From: JBBRHQ01 sp963720735
GTDB taxonomy: Bacteria > Actinomycetota > Thermoleophilia > Solirubrobacterales > 70-9
DNA: 64,000 nt
Reading direction: 5' to 3'
Assembly (NCBI GenBank): GCA_963720735.1
Contig: CAVRGL010000001.1
Location: 372,001-436,000 of the forward strand
Both the position numbers and the translations under genes were made by a program. Positions 23,829 to 31,942 of this stretch are shown here, one piece after another. Below the pieces are notes generated by a model that was given only the letters and a program-made list of their open reading frames with translations, ran no database searches and was not told the origin of the DNA. How positions within the stretch are numbered: the stretch's first letter is position 1; each line of letters opens with the position of its first letter.

Positions 23829-25636
23829 CCGCCGAGGCGGTCCTTCAGCGCTTCGAGCTGATCGGTGACCTCCTGCGGGAGGCGGTCGCCGTAGGTCGCC
23901 AGGTACTCCTCGACCTGGGGAAGCTGTTCGCGCACGAGCGCCGCATCGACCGTGGTCAGCTCGCGCACGGCCTCGGCCGAGATCTCGAGGCCCTCGACGT
24001 TGATCGCTCCCTCCGCCGGAAGCAGGCCGATCGGAGATTCGACCGCCTCGGCCGCGCCGTCACAGCGCCTGAAGATCCATTCCAGGACGCGGCTGTTCTC
24101 GCCGAAGCCGGGCCAGAGGAAGCTCCCGTCGGCGTCCTTGCGGAACCAGTTGACGTAGAAGACGCGGGGCAGCTTGATCCCGTCGCGCCGGCCGAGGGTC
24201 AGCCAGTGGGAGAAGTAGTCGGCCAGGTTGTAGCCGCAGAACGGCAGCATCGCCATCGGGTCGAAGCGGAGCTCCCCGACCGCGCCGGCCTGGGCGGCCG
24301 TGGTCTCGGAGGACATCGTCGCCCCCATGAAGACCGCGTGCTCCCAGTCGAAGGCCTCGTGGACGAGCGGCAGCACCGTCGCCCTGCGCCCGCCGAAGAG
24401 GAAACCGTCGATCGGAACGCCGTCGGGATCCTCCCACTCGGGGGCGATCACCGGGCACTGGGCGGCGGGGGTCGTGAAGCGGGCATTGGGGTGCGCCGCG
24501 GTGCCCTCGGAGCCCGGCGTCCACTCCTCCCCGTGCCAGTCGGTCAGCCGGGCGGGCGGCTGGTCGGTCATTCCCTCCCACCAGATGTCACCGTCCTCGG
24601 TCTTCGCGCAGTTGGTGAAGATCGAGTTCTCGGCGATCGTCTTGATCGCGTTGGGGTTCGTCTTCGGACTGGTGTTCGGCGCGACCCCGAAGAACCCGTA
24701 CTCGGGGTTGACCGCGTAGAGGCGGCCGTCGTCGCCGATCTTCATCCAGGCGATGTCGTCGCCGATCGTCTCCACCTTCCAGCCGGGAAGGCTCGGGACC
24801 ATCATCGAGAGGTTCGTCTTGCCGCAGGCCGACGGGAAGGCGCCGGCAAGGTACTTGACCCCGCCCTCGGGCGAAGTCAGCTTGAGGATCAGCATGTGCT
24901 CTGCCATCCACCCCTGATCGCGGGCCATCGCCGAGGCGATCCGCAGGGCGAAGCACTTCTTCCCAAGGAGAGCGTTCCCGCCGTAGCCGGAGCCGTAGGA
25001 CCAGATCTCCCGCTCCTCGGGGAAGTGGACGATGTACTTGTTGTCGGCGTTGCAGGGCCAGGGGACGTCCTCCTCACCGTCGGCCAGCGGCATCCCCACC
25101 GAGTGCACGCATGGCACGAAGGTGCCGTCCTCGGCGAGCGCCTCCAGCGCCCCGGCGCCCATCCGGGTCATGATCCTCATCGAGACCGCGACGTAGGCGG
25201 AGTCCGTGAGCTGGACGCCGATGTGAGAGATGTGGGAGCCGAGCGGCCCCATCGAGAAGGGGACCACGTACATCGTGCGGCCCTTCATCGAACCGGAGAA
25301 CAGGCCGTTGAGGGTGTCTCGCATCACCTCGGGCTCGGCCCAGTTGTTGTTCGGGCCGGCGTCAGCCTCGCGCGGCGAGCAGATGAACGTCCTGTCCTCC
25401 ACCCGGGCGACGTCGCCGGGATCGGATAGCGCCAGGTAGGAGTTCGGGCGCTTCGCCTCGGAGAGCCGCTCGAAGGTCCCGGCCTCGACCAGCTCGCCCG
25501 CGAGGCGGTCGTACTCCTCCGCCGAGCCGTCGCACCAGTAGATCGCTTCGGGTTGGGTCAGCTCGGCGATCTCCTCGACCCAGGAGATCAGTCTTGCGTG
25601 CTTGGTCGGCGTCGCGGCAGTGGTGGTCTGGCTCAC
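23825..25636 (-). CDS. pckG: Phosphoenolpyruvate carboxykinase (GTP)
   Basis: A 603-residue GTP-type PEPCK. The P-loop/kinase-1 motif FPSACGKTNLSMM is near residue 270 and holds the mobile-loop Cys. VVPFSMGPLGSHISHIGVQL, GGNALLGKKCFALRIA for the Mn-binding Lys/His area, and IGDDIAWM are all present. The C-terminus has NWFRKDADGSFLWPGFGENS, the guanine-binding segment. It converts oxaloacetate and GTP to PEP and CO2, and so links the C4 products of the ethylmalonyl-CoA pathway and sucCD to gluconeogenesis. Confidence 0.96.
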   Translation of the reverse strand: MSQTTTAATPTKHARLISWVEEIAELTQPEAIYWCDGSAEEYDRLAGELVEAGTFERLSEAKRPNSYLALSDPGDVARVEDRTFICSPREADAGPNNNWAEPEVMRDTLNGLFSGSMKGRTMYVVPFSMGPLGSHISHIGVQLTDSAYVAVSMRIMTRMGAGALEALAEDGTFVPCVHSVGMPLADGEEDVPWPCNADNKYIVHFPEEREIWSYGSGYGGNALLGKKCFALRIASAMARDQGWMAEHMLILKLTSPEGGVKYLAGAFPSACGKTNLSMMVPSLPGWKVETIGDDIAWMKIGDDGRLYAVNPEYGFFGVAPNTSPKTNPNAIKTIAENSIFTNCAKTEDGDIWWEGMTDQPPARLTDWHGEEWTPGSEGTAAHPNARFTTPAAQCPVIAPEWEDPDGVPIDGFLFGGRRATVLPLVHEAFDWEHAVFMGATMSSETTAAQAGAVGELRFDPMAMLPFCGYNLADYFSHWLTLGRRDGIKLPRVFYVNWFRKDADGSFLWPGFGENSRVLEWIFRRCDGAAEAVESPIGLLPAEGAINVEGLEISAEAVRELTTVDAALVREQLPQVEEYLATYGDRLPQEVTDQLEALKDRLGG

Positions 25637-25757
25637 GGCTTGTTTCTCACTACTCCTTCTCTAGCTCGTCCCGACATCTCCCCCTCTGTCCCCACAAACC
25701 ATTCTGCCTGACCGTCGCTTGCGGCGCGGAGCGGGGCAATCAGCCTAGTTGCATCCG

Positions 25758-26057
25758 TTACTTGACTGCCCGCAGCGCGATGAAGTGCACGTCGGCGTCC
25801 GAGTTGATGATCCTCAGGACTGCCTTCGCCTTCTCGCCCTTGCGGGTCCTGACGGTGCAGGAGAAGGTGCGCCCCGCCTCGACCTCGACCCCGGTGGGGC
25901 ATTCGACCGAGACCTTGATCCCGAGGTTGTGCTCGACGTTCGCCCGGATCTGGTCCTCGGCCTTGGCGTCGTCGATCACCGTGCCCCCGCAGGCGGAGAG
26001 AGCGAGAGCGGCGAGGAGGATTGCGGCTGCGCCTGCAGCCCGGATGGACTTCGTCAT
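25758..26057 (-). CDS. DUF4333-type lipoprotein
   Basis: A 99-residue protein starting at ATG 26057. The signal sequence ends in the lipobox LALSACG, and the mature part matches DUF4333: an N-terminal amphipathic helix (DDAKAEDQIRANVEHNL), a conserved VECPTGVEVEAGRTFSCTV with two Cys, then two strands. Such lipoproteins are frequent in actinobacteria and their function is unknown. It is probably exposed on the outer face of the membrane. Confidence 0.8.
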   Translation of the reverse strand: MTKSIRAAGAAAILLAALALSACGGTVIDDAKAEDQIRANVEHNLGIKVSVECPTGVEVEAGRTFSCTVRTRKGEKAKAVLRIINSDADVHFIALRAVK

Positions 26058-26147
26058 CCTGCTCCCTTCGGGCATCGGCGTGCGCAGGTTAGCGGCGGGC
26101 GCCACGGACGCCGCCCGCGCCGCTTGAAGTAGGGTTCCCGCCCGCCA

Positions 26148-27362
26148 ATGCGCTTCTTCGAGTACGAGTCACGGCGGATCGTCGAGCTTGCCGGCATCCC
26201 GGTTACCCGGTACGGCTTCTGCCGCAGCGCCGAGGAGGCGCGCGTCGCCGCCGAGGAGATCGGCGGGCCGGTGGTGGTCAAGTCGCAGGTCCTCAGCGGC
26301 GGGCGGATGAAGGCGGGCGGGGTCAAGTTCGCCGATACGCCCGAGGAGGCCGAGGCCCACGCGGCGGCGATCCTCGAGCTGGAGATCGGCGGCCAGATGC
26401 CGCGCGGGGTCCTGGTCGACCCGAAGGCCGAGGTCAGGCAGGAGTACTACGCCGGGGTCGTCTGGGACGGCACCCGCAAGCAGCCGCTGATGCTGTTCAG
26501 CGACATGGGCGGGATCGACATCGAGGAGGTTGCCGAGCAGCACCCCGAGCACGTCGGGCGCGGTCACCTCTCGAACCTCCTGCCGATCGCCGATTTCGAG
26601 GCCAAGCAGGTGATCGCGGCGACCGGCGTCACCGGGTCGGCGCTGAACCGGGCGACGCCGGTGCTGGCGCGCCTCGCGAGGTTGTTTCGCGAGCGCGACA
26701 TGACCCTGGCGGAGATCAACCCGTTGGCCGAGCTCGCCGACGGCAGCTTCGTCGCCCTCGACGCCCACATGGAGATGGAGAACGAGGCAAAGCCCCGCCA
26801 GAAGGCGCTGCTCGAGACGGAGCTGGGCCTCACTCCCGACGACACCCGCGAGCCCTACGAGCCGAGCGACTTCGAGCGCCACGTGGCGGCGATCGACGCC
26901 GCCGACCACCGAGGCGTGATCCAGGGCAAGGACCACGGCTTCGAGGGCAACCTGGGACTGGTGATCGGCGCCGGTGGCGGTTCCCTGACCCTGACCGACG
27001 CGGTGCGCAGCCAGGGAGGCCGCCCCGCCAACTACTCCGAGATCGGCGGCAATCCCTCCGTCGCCAAGTCCTGCGGGCTCGCCAAGGAGGTTCTCCAGAA
27101 GGACGGCGTCTCGAAGATCGCCGTGATGATGTCGATCGTCTCCAACACCCGGGTCGACATCGTCGCCCGCGGGGTGATCAAGGCGTGCTTCGAGCTCGGT
27201 AAGGATCCCGCCGAGACGATCGCGATATTCCGCATCCCAGGTGCCTGGGAGGAGGAGGGCTTCAAGATCCTCGAGCGCTACGGGGTCGAGTACTGCGACC
27301 GCTCGGTCTCGATGTGGGAGGCGGCCGGCAGGGCCGTCGCCAAGATCCAGGGAGCAGAATGA
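26148..27362 (+). CDS. sucC: Succinyl-CoA ligase beta subunit
   Basis: A 404-residue ATP-grasp protein. It begins MRFFEYESRRIVELAGIPVT and contains VVKSQVLSGGRMKAGGVKFA (nucleotide site), the metal-binding EINPLAELADGSFVALDAHM and NYSEIGGNPS in the C-terminal ligase domain. With SucD it makes ATP or GTP from succinyl-CoA. The gap to sucD is unusually long (106 nt) and filled by an R2 palindrome. Confidence 0.94.
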   Translation: MRFFEYESRRIVELAGIPVTRYGFCRSAEEARVAAEEIGGPVVVKSQVLSGGRMKAGGVKFADTPEEAEAHAAAILELEIGGQMPRGVLVDPKAEVRQEYYAGVVWDGTRKQPLMLFSDMGGIDIEEVAEQHPEHVGRGHLSNLLPIADFEAKQVIAATGVTGSALNRATPVLARLARLFRERDMTLAEINPLAELADGSFVALDAHMEMENEAKPRQKALLETELGLTPDDTREPYEPSDFERHVAAIDAADHRGVIQGKDHGFEGNLGLVIGAGGGSLTLTDAVRSQGGRPANYSEIGGNPSVAKSCGLAKEVLQKDGVSKIAVMMSIVSNTRVDIVARGVIKACFELGKDPAETIAIFRIPGAWEEEGFKILERYGVEYCDRSVSMWEAAGRAVAKIQGAE

Positions 27363-27366
27363 ATTT

Positions 27367-27450
27367 CCGATCATTTGCTCTGCTCTCGCTCACTCGCATC
27401 CACAGGCAGGGAAGCCTTGCTCGCTCGCTTCCGCGGTCGCAAATGATCGG
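27367..27450. repeat. R2 palindromic intergenic element, copy 2, between sucC and sucD
   Basis: An 84-nt element with outer arms CCGATCATTTGC/GCAAATGATCGG (12-bp perfect). In reverse orientation its interior aligns with the copy at 16238-16320, sharing GCGG.AGCGAG and GAGCAGAGCA blocks, while its arms differ. It splits an operon whose two genes are usually adjacent and may act as an attenuator or RNA-processing site. Confidence 0.7.
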
Positions 27451-27468
27451 GTGGGGGGTGAAGCCCGA

Positions 27469-28383
27469 ATGTCGATACTCCTAAGCGAGGACACGACCTT
27501 CATCGTCCAGGGGATCACCGGGCGCGAGGCCGTCAACCTGACCCGCGAGTGCCTCGACTACGGCTCCAAGGTGGTCGGGGGCGTCACGCCCGGGCGCAAG
27601 GGCCGCGAGGTCCATGGCGTCCCCGTGTTCGACACCGTCGGCCAGGCGGTCGAGCATCACGGCGCGCCGGTCGACGGCTCGGTCGTCACCGTCCCCCCCG
27701 CATTCACCAAGGACGCGGTATTGGAGGCGATCGAGAACGGGGTGAAGCTGATCGTCGTCGTCACCGAGCGAATCCCCCGTCGCGACGTCGCCGAGATGGT
27801 CGAGCTCGCCGGGCTTCGCGGGGCGCGGATCATCGGCCCCAACTGCCTCGGCCTGATCGTCCCCGGGGTCTGCAAGATGGGCGGCATCGGCGGCCCGGCA
27901 AAGGACGCGGCGAAGGCCTACGCGCCCGGCGCCGTCGGGGTGATGTCGCGCTCGGGCGGCATGACCACCGAGATCTCCTCCTCGCTGACCCAGGCGGGGC
28001 TCGGGGTCTCGACCGCGATCTCGATCGGCGGCGACGCGATCATCGGCTCCACCTACGCCGAGCTGATGCCCTACTTCGAGGCCGACGAGCAGACCGAGGC
28101 GATCGTCATCTACACCGAGCCCGGAGGCCGGATGGAGGCGCAGCTCTCCGAGTGGGTGGCGGAGAACGACTCCCGCCTCCCGATCGTCGCCTTCATGGCC
28201 GGCAAGTTCATGGACGACGCGGAGATGCAGGGGATGAGCTTCGGGCACGCCGGGACGATCGTCGAGGGCAAGGAGGACACCGCGACCGAGAAGATCGCCC
28301 GCCTCGAGTCCGCCGGGATCCGGGTGGTGGAGCGGATCGACGAGATTCCCGAGGCCGTGAAGGAGAGGCTGGAGGCCGGATGA
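27469..28383 (+). CDS. sucD: Succinyl-CoA ligase alpha subunit
   Basis: A 304-residue protein starting at ATG 27469. It has the CoA-binding Rossmann domain (TFIVQGITGREA, VVGGVTPGRKG), the IGPNCLGLIVPG loop and the phosphohistidine loop SFGHAGTIVEG, with His near residue 259. It pairs with SucC. The stop overlaps the start of the ferredoxin-like gene in an ATGA. Confidence 0.95.
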   Translation: MSILLSEDTTFIVQGITGREAVNLTRECLDYGSKVVGGVTPGRKGREVHGVPVFDTVGQAVEHHGAPVDGSVVTVPPAFTKDAVLEAIENGVKLIVVVTERIPRRDVAEMVELAGLRGARIIGPNCLGLIVPGVCKMGGIGGPAKDAAKAYAPGAVGVMSRSGGMTTEISSSLTQAGLGVSTAISIGGDAIIGSTYAELMPYFEADEQTEAIVIYTEPGGRMEAQLSEWVAENDSRLPIVAFMAGKFMDDAEMQGMSFGHAGTIVEGKEDTATEKIARLESAGIRVVERIDEIPEAVKERLEAG

Positions 28384-28613
28384 GCGCCGAGCACGACGGC
28401 ACCTTCATCGCGGTCGAGGTCGACGCCTCGGTCTCCGGCGACGCCGAGCTCGCCAGGCGGCTCGAGGAGGTCTGCCCGGTGGACATCTTCAAGGCCGGCG
28501 AGGGCGGGGTCGAGATCGTCGCCTCGAACCTCGACGAGTGCGTTCTCTGCAACCTCTGCGTCGAGGCCGCGCCCGACGGCACCGTGAGGATCGTCAAGCT
28601 CTACGAGCCATAG
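28380..28613 (+). CDS. FixX-like ferredoxin, single Fe-S cluster
   Basis: A 77-residue protein with Cys32 in CPVDIF and a CVLCNLC triad (Cys54, Cys57, Cys60). These give four ligands in the order seen in FixX/EtfQO-type ferredoxin domains; a second classical CxxCxxCxxxC set is absent. It is translationally coupled to sucD by a 4-nt overlap. No EtfA, EtfB or FixC is nearby in the window, so its electron partner is unknown. Confidence 0.75.
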   Translation: MSAEHDGTFIAVEVDASVSGDAELARRLEEVCPVDIFKAGEGGVEIVASNLDECVLCNLCVEAAPDGTVRIVKLYEP

Positions 28614-28664
28614 GGGTGGGCCAAACCACCCCTTGGGTGCGTTCCGCGCGCGCCACCCCGGACC

Positions 28665-28670
28665 TAGGCT
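28665..28670 (+). promoter_or_regulatory. -10 box of a probable leaderless promoter
   Basis: TAGGCT ends 6 nt before the ATG at 28677, with no Shine-Dalgarno present. Confidence 0.45.
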
Positions 28671-28676
28671 GCGGTC

Positions 28677-30356
28677 ATGAACCGAGCCAAGCACACAGCC
28701 GCAGCCATCCTCGGCGCCCTGGCGCTGATCTGCACCTTTAGCGCCGTCCTCGCCGCCCCGGCCTTCGCCGGGACGACCTTCACGGTGACCCGCACCGATG
28801 ATCCGCTACCGGACAGCTGCGCGCAGGGGAACTGCTCGCTGCGCGAGGCGGTGCTGGCCGCGAACGCCAGCCCCGGCCTCGACACCGTGGTCCTGCAGCC
28901 GACCACCTACACCCTCGGGAACCAGCCCTCCTGTGGGAGCGACGACTTCTGCCAGGGCGATCTCGACGTCACGGAGAACCTCGACATCCGCAGCGCCGGA
29001 CCCGGGGACGCGACCATCTACGGGTCGGGCAACTCCACCGGGGACCGGGTCCTCGAGGTCCACAGCGGCGGGACCAGCCTCTACGGGATCACGATCGCCG
29101 GCGGCGTGGGCCCCCGCGACGCCGACGCGATCGCGCGCGGCGGCGGCGTCCGGGTAGAGGGCGCCCTCTACATGTACGGCGGCATGGTCTCCGGGAACAG
29201 CGTCACCGGCAGCGGCGATCAGGGCGGGGGCATCTACACCCAGGGCCACACCGTGCTCAGCCGCACCGAGATCTCCAGCAACGAGGCCGACTCGGGCTTC
29301 GGCGGCGGCATCTTCACCGCGGCCGGAGGCCTGACCGAGGTCCGCGACTCCAAGTTCTTCTCCAACCATGCCGATTTCGGTGGCGGCCTCGCCTCCACTT
29401 CCGATACGGCCGGCGTGGACCTCGAGCGCTCCCAGATGAGCTACAACCGGGCCGGGTCGCTCGGCGGCGCAATCTATGCCTTCGGCGGCTCGTATGAGAT
29501 CACCAACGCGACCATCAACAGCAACACCGCCGCCGCGGCCGGCGCGATGCGGATTCGCGACACGACCGCGACGATCCTCAGCTCGACGATCACCAGGAAC
29601 GCGGGTGACATCGGCGGGATCGCCGCGCAGAACGACAGCGGTCACTCCACCACTGTGAGTCTCGCCGACACGATCCTCGCCAAGAACACCGACAGCGACA
29701 CGAGCGACGGGACACAGCCCGATTGCTTCGACCCCGAGCCGCTCGCGACCCACTTCCAGAGCCGCGGGTACAACATCGTCGGAGACGCCGAGGCCTGCCG
29801 GCTCGCCCCCGTCAACGGCGATCAGATCGGCACCTCGGTGAGCCCGGTCGACCCGCTGCTCGACCCCTCCGAGCACTTCAACGGCGGACCCTTCGGGCGG
29901 GCGTTCACCGACGCGCTCGAGCCCCGCAGCCCTGCGATCGACGCGGGCGACCCTTCGGGCGGCTGCCCCTTCTCCGACGCCCGCGGAGTGCCGAGGACGA
30001 GCGGCGGTCGCTGCGATATCGGTGCCTACGAGCTGGTCAGCTGTCGCGGGACCGTGGTCAACCGGGTCGGCACGCTCGGCGACGACTCCTCGACGACTCC
30101 GGAGCTCCAGCCGACCAGCGGCAGCGACGGTGTCGACGGCTTCGCCGGGAACGACAGCCTGAGCGGCGCCGACGGCAAGGACGCCCTCTGCGGCGGCTCC
30201 GGTGTCGACACCCTGCACGGAGGCGGGGGTGACGACGTGCTGATCGGTGGCCCCGGATCAGACCACCTGGTCGGCGGCGGCGGGCACGACACCTGCATCG
30301 GCGGTCCCGGACGCGATACCGCGACGGGATGCGAGGTCAGGCGCTCGATCCCCTAG
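28677..30356 (+). CDS. Secreted right-handed beta-helix protein with C-terminal GGxGxD repeats
   Basis: A 559-residue exported protein. The signal peptide (ending APAFAG) is followed by CSLREAVLAANASPGLDTVV, the CSLREAI domain that caps many bacterial beta-helix surface proteins. A parallel beta-helix (about 100-330, with repeated GGGI and TNATINSNTA-like rungs) and a choice-of-anchor segment (SPAIDAGDP, ARGVPRT, CDIGAYE) come next. The last 90 residues are calcium-binding RTX-type nonapeptide repeats (GGSGVDTLHGGGGDD). It is probably a surface or released carbohydrate-binding protein; no lyase catalytic site is evident. Confidence 0.85.
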   Translation: MNRAKHTAAAILGALALICTFSAVLAAPAFAGTTFTVTRTDDPLPDSCAQGNCSLREAVLAANASPGLDTVVLQPTTYTLGNQPSCGSDDFCQGDLDVTENLDIRSAGPGDATIYGSGNSTGDRVLEVHSGGTSLYGITIAGGVGPRDADAIARGGGVRVEGALYMYGGMVSGNSVTGSGDQGGGIYTQGHTVLSRTEISSNEADSGFGGGIFTAAGGLTEVRDSKFFSNHADFGGGLASTSDTAGVDLERSQMSYNRAGSLGGAIYAFGGSYEITNATINSNTAAAAGAMRIRDTTATILSSTITRNAGDIGGIAAQNDSGHSTTVSLADTILAKNTDSDTSDGTQPDCFDPEPLATHFQSRGYNIVGDAEACRLAPVNGDQIGTSVSPVDPLLDPSEHFNGGPFGRAFTDALEPRSPAIDAGDPSGGCPFSDARGVPRTSGGRCDIGAYELVSCRGTVVNRVGTLGDDSSTTPELQPTSGSDGVDGFAGNDSLSGADGKDALCGGSGVDTLHGGGGDDVLIGGPGSDHLVGGGGHDTCIGGPGRDTATGCEVRRSIP

Positions 30357-30360
30357 CGCT

Positions 30361-30380
30361 CCGAGCCCGCTTCGGCTCGG
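30361..30380 (+). terminator. Hairpin after the beta-helix gene
   Basis: CCGAGCC and GGCTCGG pair around a 6-nt loop, 4 nt after the stop codon. There is no T-tract. Confidence 0.45.
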
Positions 30381-30402
30381 CGACTGAGGCAGACTGCCCG
30401 AT

Positions 30403-31851
30403 GTGAACCTGATCGAGGACCTGCTCGAGGCCTTCCCGTCATCGAAGCTGGGGGTCGTCGAGATCGACGTCGAGGGGCGGCGGCGCGACTGGCACTTCGG
30501 CGAGCTGATCGCGCGCAGCGCAGGCCTATCGGGGGCCTTCGCGGCGCGTGGCGTGGACCGCGGCGACGTGGTGCTGATGCTGATCGGCAACCGCATCGAG
30601 TGGGTGCTGGCGATGCTGGCCTGCTGGCGCATGGGCGCCGTGGCCCTGCCCTGCAATACGCAGCTGCGCCGTCACGATCTCGAGTTCAGGGTCGACGTGG
30701 CGGATCCCTCGCTCGCCGTCGGCGAGGAGGCGCTGCTCGCGGAGCTGCCCGAGGGCGTCCCGGCGATGACCCTCGACGAGGTCGCCGAGGTCCTCGACGA
30801 GGACCTCCCCCAGGAGACCCCCGTGGAGATGGCCGAGATGGACGGTTCCGATCCGGCCTTGATCGTCTTCACCTCCGGCACGACCGGCGGACCCAGGGGG
30901 GTTGTCCATGCCTACCGCTACCTGCTTGGCAACCGTGCCCAGGCCGAGCACTGGTTCGGCAGCCGCGGCGGGGATCTGGCCTGGTGCACCACCGCGACCG
31001 GCTGGTCGAAGTCGGCGCGAAACGTGTTCCTAGCCCCCTGGCTGACCGGGGCGACCGCGGTGCTGCACAACGGCCGCTTCGACCCGGCCGAGCGCCTCGA
31101 TCTTGTCGAGAGACTCGGCGTCAACGTCCTCTGCCAGGCGCCGACCGAGTACCGGATGCTGGCGAAGCGTGCAACCCTGCGCACGCTGCCGTCGGTGCGG
31201 CGAATGGTCTCCGCCGGCGAGCCGCTCAACCCCGAGGTGATCGGCGCCTTCCGCGTGGCGACCGGCCTCGAGATCGCCGACGGCTACGGCCAGACCGAGA
31301 CCGGGCAGGTGACCGGCAACCTCGCGGGGGAGCCGGTCCGCGAGGGCTCGATGGGCCGGCCCCTGCCCGGTTTCGAGACACGGGTGGCCGACGGCGAGCT
31401 GCAGCTCCGCGTCGCATCCTGCCCGACCTTCTTCTCCCGGTATCTCGACGGTTCCGGTTTCGACGGGGAGTGGTGGAGGACCGGTGATCTGGTCCGAGCC
31501 GACGAGCAGGGGTACCTCTTCTTCGAGGGCCGCGACGACGACATCATCCTCTCCTCCGGGTACAGGATCGGCCCGTTCGAGGTCGAGTCGGCGCTGCTCA
31601 CCCACCCGCGCGTCGCCGAGGCCGCCGCCGTCGCCGCTCCCGATCCGGTCCGGGGCTCGGTGGTCCGCGCCGTGGTCGTGCTGCGCGATGGGGCGCCTTC
31701 GGAGGAGCTGGCGCAGGAGCTGCAGGAGCACTGCAAGCGCGAGACCGCCCCCTACAAGTTCCCCCGCCTGGTCGAATTTGCCGAAGATCTGCCAAAGACG
31801 ACGAGCGGAAAGATCAAGCGGGCCCAGCTCAGGGAGACGTGGGACCTTTGA
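30403..31851 (+). CDS. AMP-forming acyl-CoA synthetase (medium-chain/acetoacetyl-like)
   Basis: A 482-residue adenylate-forming enzyme. The P-loop IVFTSGTTGGPRG is near residue 155. GYGQTETGQ (A5), WWRTGD (A7), DDIILSSGYRIGPFEVE (hinge and A8) and PKTTSGKIKRAQLR, with the catalytic Lys (A10), are all in order. It resembles the medium-chain acyl-CoA synthetase group and would activate a carboxylic acid for entry to acyl-CoA metabolism. Start GTG 30403 lies 7 nt after a possible -10 (CAGACT). The last codons form one arm of a long hairpin. Confidence 0.88.
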   Translation: MNLIEDLLEAFPSSKLGVVEIDVEGRRRDWHFGELIARSAGLSGAFAARGVDRGDVVLMLIGNRIEWVLAMLACWRMGAVALPCNTQLRRHDLEFRVDVADPSLAVGEEALLAELPEGVPAMTLDEVAEVLDEDLPQETPVEMAEMDGSDPALIVFTSGTTGGPRGVVHAYRYLLGNRAQAEHWFGSRGGDLAWCTTATGWSKSARNVFLAPWLTGATAVLHNGRFDPAERLDLVERLGVNVLCQAPTEYRMLAKRATLRTLPSVRRMVSAGEPLNPEVIGAFRVATGLEIADGYGQTETGQVTGNLAGEPVREGSMGRPLPGFETRVADGELQLRVASCPTFFSRYLDGSGFDGEWWRTGDLVRADEQGYLFFEGRDDDIILSSGYRIGPFEVESALLTHPRVAEAAAVAAPDPVRGSVVRAVVVLRDGAPSEELAQELQEHCKRETAPYKFPRLVEFAEDLPKTTSGKIKRAQLRETWDL

Positions 31852-31884
31852 AGCGCCATATAGGCAGCTGAAAGGTCCCACGTC
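31836..31884. terminator. 14-bp perfect-stem hairpin spanning the ligase stop codon
   Basis: GACGTGGGACCTTT (31836-31849) and its exact complement (31871-31884) flank a 21-nt loop. The left arm is the coding end of the synthetase gene, including the T of its TGA. The likely role is termination or mRNA 3'-end protection; no T-run follows. Confidence 0.6.
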
Positions 31885-31942
31885 GGGTGTGCGCCGGGGC
31901 AGGTCAGGTTAGGCTCCACGAAACCGAGTAAGAAGGAGACGA

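Noticed and set aside
24206..25429. A 407-codon plus-strand open frame
   Set aside because: It is the reverse of PEP carboxykinase, which has complete motifs.
28677..30356. Pectate lyase activity for the beta-helix protein
   Set aside because: The fold matches but no clustered Asp/Arg catalytic set was visible, so only a structural call is made.
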